The position numbers and the translations under genes were made by a program. Positions 60,761 to 64,000 of a DNA stretch of 64,000 bases are shown one piece after another (positions within the stretch are counted from its first letter, which is position 1; each line of letters starts with the position of its first letter). The stretch comes from Leucobacter aridicollis (GTDB taxonomy: Bacteria > Actinomycetota > Actinomycetes > Actinomycetales > Microbacteriaceae). The stretch covers positions 2,232,001-2,296,000 of the forward strand of contig NZ_CP075339.1 of the NCBI RefSeq assembly GCF_024399335.1, in the 5' to 3' direction. The notes under the pieces were generated by a model. That model saw nothing but the letters and a program-made list of their open reading frames with translations. It was not told the origin of the DNA and ran no database searches.

Positions 60761-61111
60761 CTACGCATCGCGACCGCCGTACGCCTCATGCTGAGCGCCC
60801 GAAGTGTCCGGCGATTCCGGGCGGTCAGCGTCGTCACCCTGCGCGGAAGTGTCCGGCGATTCTGCCGACACCTTGCTCGCGAGATGCGCCCGCACCTCGT
60901 CGGTGTCGAGCGCTGCATGGAGGCGCTCCACGGCCTCGGTGGTGTCCGCGCCAACGGACTCCGTGAGCCAGACGCCGAGCGCCTGACGAGCGGACAGCAA
61001 CGCCTGCTTGGCAGCCGCAGCCTCCGCCCGCTTCGCGGACCTGATCTCACGGTCGAGCTTGCGGCGCTGTGCCTCCATGTCGGCGATCTTCTTCGCCGTG
61101 ATCGTTGCCAC
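60761..61111 (-). CDS. Small coiled-coil protein, possible mobilization accessory factor
   Basis: A 116-residue charged protein. The first half is a likely coiled coil (DMEAQRRKLDREIRSAKRAE). The C-terminal end has a short duplicated ESPDTS segment that comes from a 17-base repeat in the DNA. The start is GTG at 61111. It is encoded upstream of the relaxase across the candidate oriT and may be a MobC-like accessory protein; this is a position-based inference. Confidence 0.5.
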   Translation of the reverse strand: MATITAKKIADMEAQRRKLDREIRSAKRAEAAAAKQALLSARQALGVWLTESVGADTTEAVERLHAALDTDEVRAHLASKVSAESPDTSAQGDDADRPESPDTSGAQHEAYGGRDA

Positions 61112-61253
61112 GATGTGGCTCCTCTCTGTCGATGTACTAGCCGCCTCACAGGGCAGCTCGGGTCTGAATCTTGTTCACGATCTGGTGCGCGTACCTGGAG
61201 CAGTGCTGCGGGCGCGCGGCCGAGGGTTGCCCCGACCGCGCGGCCCGCTGTTG

Positions 61254-62792
61254 CTACGGCTTACTGACGGCGACGAGCCCGTGCGCGGTCCCGTGGCGGG
61301 ACTTCACACCGGGATACCCCAGACGCTCCAACGACTGGCTGAACTTGGTCTTGCCGAGGATGTGAGCCGGGTGAATGTTCTCGCCCTGCGCCCACTCGGT
61401 GTAGGCACTGTGCAGCCCCGTAGTAACGAACGAAGTAGCAAGAGGGGCAGGGTTGCAGCACTCATCGATGAAGCGGCGCACGTCGTCCTGGCTCTCGGCG
61501 TACTCCTGCGTGGCGACCTGCACCGCGGCCGGCGTCACCAGGCCATTCGCCTGGTAGTCAGTCCACCCTCGCGCCGCCCACGCCAGCACGGCGTCAGCAT
61601 GAGCCTTGAGCTTCTCAGGCAGGAGGACGTCCTGCTGCGCGTCCGGGATGACCACGCTGAACGGCACCACGCGCACGCGGGCCCAGACGGCGGCGTCGTT
61701 GGCAGGGAGCTTCGGCAGGAAGTTCGTCACCATGAACGCCGTGAACGCGGGATCGAACTCGAACGGCTTGGCCCAGAGATCGCGGGCAGACAGCTTGTCG
61801 CCGCCCGTGAGGCGCTTGGTGAGCGCCGCGTCGAGCCGGGCCTTCTCGTCGAGCTCCGAAGAGACCAGGAAGCGTGCCCCGCGCAGCTTCGCGATCGCGG
61901 GCGAAGCGCTGTTCGCGTTGCGGCCGTGCGTGGCCTCGAAGAGCCCGTCGTCGGCCACCGTCGCGTAGTCGCCCAGCGCGTGCATGACGGCGTTGTAGAA
62001 CACGCCCTTGCCGTTGCGGCCCGTACCGATCAGGATCAGCAGAACATGCAGCAGCACCGCGCCCCACAGCGAGAGGCCCACGGCCTGCTGGAGGTAACGG
62101 AGCACCTCGGCGTCAGGCAGCACGGTCGCGAGGAACTCGTCCCACAGAACGGACTGCGCCGGGGCCTGCGGGTCGTAGTCGCCGACGGTGACCTTGGTGA
62201 GCATGTCGTGCGGATCGTGAGGATGCCGCATGCCGGTATTCAGATCGAGGGTCCCGCTCGGCATGTTGAGCAGGTGCGGCTTGGCGTCGAAGTCGCTCAC
62301 CTGTGCGGCGATGCCCGAAAGCCTCCCCGCGATCTTCAGGATCGAGTCGAGACCGCTGCTCGTCTGCGCGTTCGCAGCCATACCGGTCTTCGCTTCTGCA
62401 GCCTTCCTCTCGTCCGACTTATCCAACGCAGCGGCAGCCTCAGCCACACCCTCCGCCTTGAGCGCCCGGAGCGTATCCAGGAGCAGACGGGTGACCACGG
62501 CCTCGTTCTCGTCCGCCTTGTACCGCGTGCCGTCGAAGACGAACCACTTGAGACCGGCCGTGTACTTCACCCGGTGCCCATGATCGGCCGCGAAATGGTA
62601 CGCGAGCTTGGCCTGATTGTCGGAGGCGTCAGCCAGCGCGAGATTCAGCTTGCGCTGGATAACATCGACATGCGACAGCTGCGCAGCAGCGTCGAGACTG
62701 GTAGACTTGTGCGTAGCGTCAGCAGCTACTTCGACGGCCTCGGTGTTACCAGTACCGGGGCTGTTCTCGTTCTGGTGCATGGTCTCACGCAC
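61254..62792 (-). CDS. P4-type DNA primase-helicase
   Basis: A 512-residue replication protein of the phage/plasmid P4 family. After an N-terminal part (GLKWFVFDGTRYKADENEAV, the D5_N-like region), the superfamily III helicase has Walker A LILIGTGRNGKGVFYNAVM (about 237-255), B motif GARFLVSSELDEKARLD and sensor FMVTNFLPKLP. Elements of this kind start their own replication. A GTG at 62792 overlaps the excisionase stop; an ATG at 62780 is the alternative start. Confidence 0.9.
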   Translation of the reverse strand: MRETMHQNENSPGTGNTEAVEVAADATHKSTSLDAAAQLSHVDVIQRKLNLALADASDNQAKLAYHFAADHGHRVKYTAGLKWFVFDGTRYKADENEAVVTRLLLDTLRALKAEGVAEAAAALDKSDERKAAEAKTGMAANAQTSSGLDSILKIAGRLSGIAAQVSDFDAKPHLLNMPSGTLDLNTGMRHPHDPHDMLTKVTVGDYDPQAPAQSVLWDEFLATVLPDAEVLRYLQQAVGLSLWGAVLLHVLLILIGTGRNGKGVFYNAVMHALGDYATVADDGLFEATHGRNANSASPAIAKLRGARFLVSSELDEKARLDAALTKRLTGGDKLSARDLWAKPFEFDPAFTAFMVTNFLPKLPANDAAVWARVRVVPFSVVIPDAQQDVLLPEKLKAHADAVLAWAARGWTDYQANGLVTPAAVQVATQEYAESQDDVRRFIDECCNPAPLATSFVTTGLHSAYTEWAQGENIHPAHILGKTKFSQSLERLGYPGVKSRHGTAHGLVAVSKP

Positions 62793-63087
62793 CCCCGTTC
62801 GAGGCCGCGACCCGCTCTTCGAGCCAGGCGTCGAGATCCTTGACGAGGTAGTAGACGCGCGAGTTCAGACCACCCGCACGGAAGAAGCGAGGGCCACGGC
62901 CCTGAGCGCGCATATTCGCGAGCGTGCGGTTGTTCAGACCGACGTACTGAGCAGCGTTCGGCGACGAGAGCGCGCCAGGCGTGAGCTCGATCACAGGCGG
63001 GGCCTCGACGACGAGACTCTCAGCCTTCGAGACGCGGCCGGTGCGGGGGTTTGCGGGGGGCTTCTTGGTCTTGCTGATGGCGGCCAT
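62785..63087 (-). CDS. Excisionase-like helix-turn-helix protein
   Basis: A 100-residue DNA-binding protein with a basic N-terminus and a MerR/Xis-type fold: SSPNAAQYVGLNNRTLANMR, then GPRFFRAGGLNSRVYYLVKD and LDAWLEERV. Such proteins direct integrase towards excision. The ATG at 63087 lies downstream of AGGAG that is buried in a hairpin. It is between integrase and primase genes on one strand and overlaps the latter, so lysogeny-type control and replication are linked. Confidence 0.82.
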   Translation of the reverse strand: MAAISKTKKPPANPRTGRVSKAESLVVEAPPVIELTPGALSSPNAAQYVGLNNRTLANMRAQGRGPRFFRAGGLNSRVYYLVKDLDAWLEERVAASNGGA

Positions 63088-63093
63088 AAGGCA

Positions 63094-63114
63094 CACTCCT
63101 CTCAAAGAGGAGTG
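63094..63114 (-). promoter_or_regulatory. Hairpin sequestering the ribosome site of the excisionase gene
   Basis: CACTCCTCT (63094-63102) and AGAGGAGTG (63106-63114) form a nine-pair stem with a three-base loop. The Shine-Dalgarno AGGAG used on the minus strand lies in one arm, and the other arm is its complement, so excisionase translation could be held low. The 180-base gap to the integrase has no gene. Confidence 0.5.
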
Positions 63115-63244
63115 CTCGGGGGTTTACCTCCCCCTAGTACCTTTACCTCCGAAGAGGTGGCCCAGGCTCGTCCTGGTGCCGGTCCGTCATCTGTCGTGCA
63201 ACCACACTCGTGTTCATTTGTCTTGTAGCTCGGGAGTTCCTTTC

Positions 63245-63290
63245 GGATCGCCTAAGCTGCTGCGATCCTAGCAAGTGATGCAAGCATCAC
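63245..63290. promoter_or_regulatory. Inverted repeats between integrase and excisionase genes
   Basis: GGATCGC (63245-63251) with GCGATCC (63262-63268), and GTGATGC (63275-63281) with GCATCAC (63284-63290). They lie just after the integrase stop on the minus strand and before the excisionase. They may be protein-binding sites or an RNA end. Confidence 0.4.
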
Positions 63291-63296
63291 GCAACT

Positions 63297-64000
63297 TCAA
63301 GCCTGCGCGAGGCGCTGAATCGCCGCCTCGGCAACGGAAAGTGGCATGGCCGTATCTGTGTAGTGCGACCGGTTCACGTCGGCCGTGTGGCCGAACTGCG
63401 CTTCGAGCATCACATCCGGCACGGTGCCCTTGAGCAGCGTGTTCAGGGTCGCGCGCCAGATGTGGGAGCGCTCCTTCTCGAACGCGGCGATCTTCAGGTC
63501 CTCCGCAAGCTCCAGATAGAGGGACCGGTTCACTGACGTGAGGTTCGACAGGTCCCAGACGGCGCTCTCCGCGTACGGAGAGCCCACCAGCGGGTCAGAG
63601 CCTACCCCGGGCTGCGAAAGGCGCTCACGCACGCGCACAGCGATGTCCTCGTTCAGCACGTACGCGACGCGCGGGGTGCCACCCTTGGCGATCTCCTTCA
63701 CGACGTTGACCCGCAGGCCGTCGGCGTCATCGAGCATCAGGTCCCGCCACACCTGCCGCGCCTCATTGACGCGCAACCCGGTGGCGGCCTGCAGCAGGGT
63801 CAGGTCAATAGCGTTGCGGCGCTGAGCGATCCGGTCAGCCAAAGTCCAGCGACCGCGCTTCGGCTTCTCAACACCCTCGGCAGGGTCGATCGCCAGCAGA
63901 TGCTCCACCACGCGTCGGTAGTCCGCCTCTGAGAGAGCCACGCCGCCCGTGCGCCCGTCGTGCGGGCGCGCATTGGCCTTCAGATCGAGCCTCTCGCCAC
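63297..64000 (-). CDS. Tyrosine recombinase/integrase (5' part beyond the window)
   Basis: At least 233 residues of the C-terminal part of a tyrosine integrase. Catalytic residues: Arg in ATGLRVNEARQVWRDL, HxxR in SHIWRATLNTLL, then QFGHTADVNRSHYTDTA with the second His and the nucleophilic Tyr. The frame is open to base 64000 (…ERLDLKANARPHDGRTGGVA), so the GTG at 63941 is not the true start. It would insert the element at a chromosomal site. The end of the gene faces the excisionase region. Confidence 0.93.
   Translation of the reverse strand, partial: GERLDLKANARPHDGRTGGVALSEADYRRVVEHLLAIDPAEGVEKPKRGRWTLADRIAQRRNAIDLTLLQAATGLRVNEARQVWRDLMLDDADGLRVNVVKEIAKGGTPRVAYVLNEDIAVRVRERLSQPGVGSDPLVGSPYAESAVWDLSNLTSVNRSLYLELAEDLKIAAFEKERSHIWRATLNTLLKGTVPDVMLEAQFGHTADVNRSHYTDTAMPLSVAEAAIQRLAQA

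Larger units (their letters stand above)
53400..64000. mobile_element. Integrated mobilizable element (right part; extends past the window)
   Basis: Antirestriction protein, Clp-type ATPase, XRE repressor, secreted proteins, origin-like repeats, relaxase-like protein, P4-type primase, excisionase-like protein and tyrosine integrase follow each other without chromosomal housekeeping genes. The left limit is set at the end of the IS cluster and is approximate; no attachment site was identified, and the integrase gene is cut by the window edge. Confidence 0.7.

Noticed and set aside
61008-62843. 611-codon open frame opposite the P4-type primase
   Set aside because: Antisense shadow; the primase strand shows Walker and helicase motifs and this one does not.

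Overview
The window is high-GC DNA from an actinobacterium, most likely a member of Microbacteriaceae (a Leucobacter/Microbacterium-type genome). The signs are the ImuA'-ImuB-DnaE2 mutagenesis cassette with a mycobacterial-type LexA box, DUF2469 and DUF3039 proteins, CDP-glycerol transferases, frequent GTG starts and many probable leaderless promoters. The family assignment is an inference from gene content; no search was run.

Layout. 1-2.9 kb: amino-acid ABC uptake genes with a class III aminotransferase (minus strand; the ATPase runs off the left edge). 3.2-3.5 kb: a DUF2469 gene. 3.6-9.2 kb: the SOS-controlled imuA'-imuB-dnaE2 operon. 9.2-19.3 kb: a long minus-strand operon headed by a GntR regulator, followed by a BMP-type nucleoside ABC importer, isochorismatase-family hydrolase, PfkB kinase, nucleoside phosphorylase, SIS-domain protein and aldehyde dehydrogenase. 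It reads as uptake and breakdown of a nucleoside-like compound. Nicotinate phosphoribosyltransferase is divergent at 19.5 kb. 21.1-34.9 kb: DUF3039 protein, an ABC exporter pair, cell-wall polymer genes (two CDP-glycerol transferases, one double-headed, and a family 2 glycosyltransferase), an M23 peptidase, a DUF305/DUF6153 pair, an HtrA protease and a thioester-domain surface protein.

35.0-35.5 kb: two identical initiator tRNA genes, each with its own terminator. 35.5-38.3 kb: a small Cys-rich protein, an HdeD/DUF6325/SHOCT operon and an alpha/beta hydrolase. 38.4-49.7 kb: a sortase-built pilus island whose base composition looks lower in GC than its flanks. It holds a frameshifted LAVTG-anchored surface protein, a vWA tip adhesin with a duplicated domain, a major pilin, a class C sortase and a large LuxR-type ATPase regulator.

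49.7-53.4 kb: nested insertion sequences. An IS3-family transposase gene was split by an IS110-family element and also cut by a second, complete IS3-family element, next to a 5' fragment of a probable DNA methyltransferase. The leader of the IS110 element appears to encode a bridge RNA whose target guides match the very site where it is inserted, and whose donor guides match its own ends. 53.6-64.0 kb: an integrated, probably mobilizable element with ArdA antirestriction protein, a Clp-type AAA ATPase, an XRE repressor, secreted proteins, origin-like repeats, a relaxase-like protein, P4-type primase-helicase, excisionase-like protein and a tyrosine integrase running off the right edge.

The most interesting signals are the readable IS110 bridge RNA, the origin-like repeat regions of the mobile element, the 13-base-loop hairpins with compensatory stem changes at 35.6 and 58.3 kb, the SOS promoter that appears to give a leaderless imuA' message, and the uncharacterised nucleoside-type catabolic operon.
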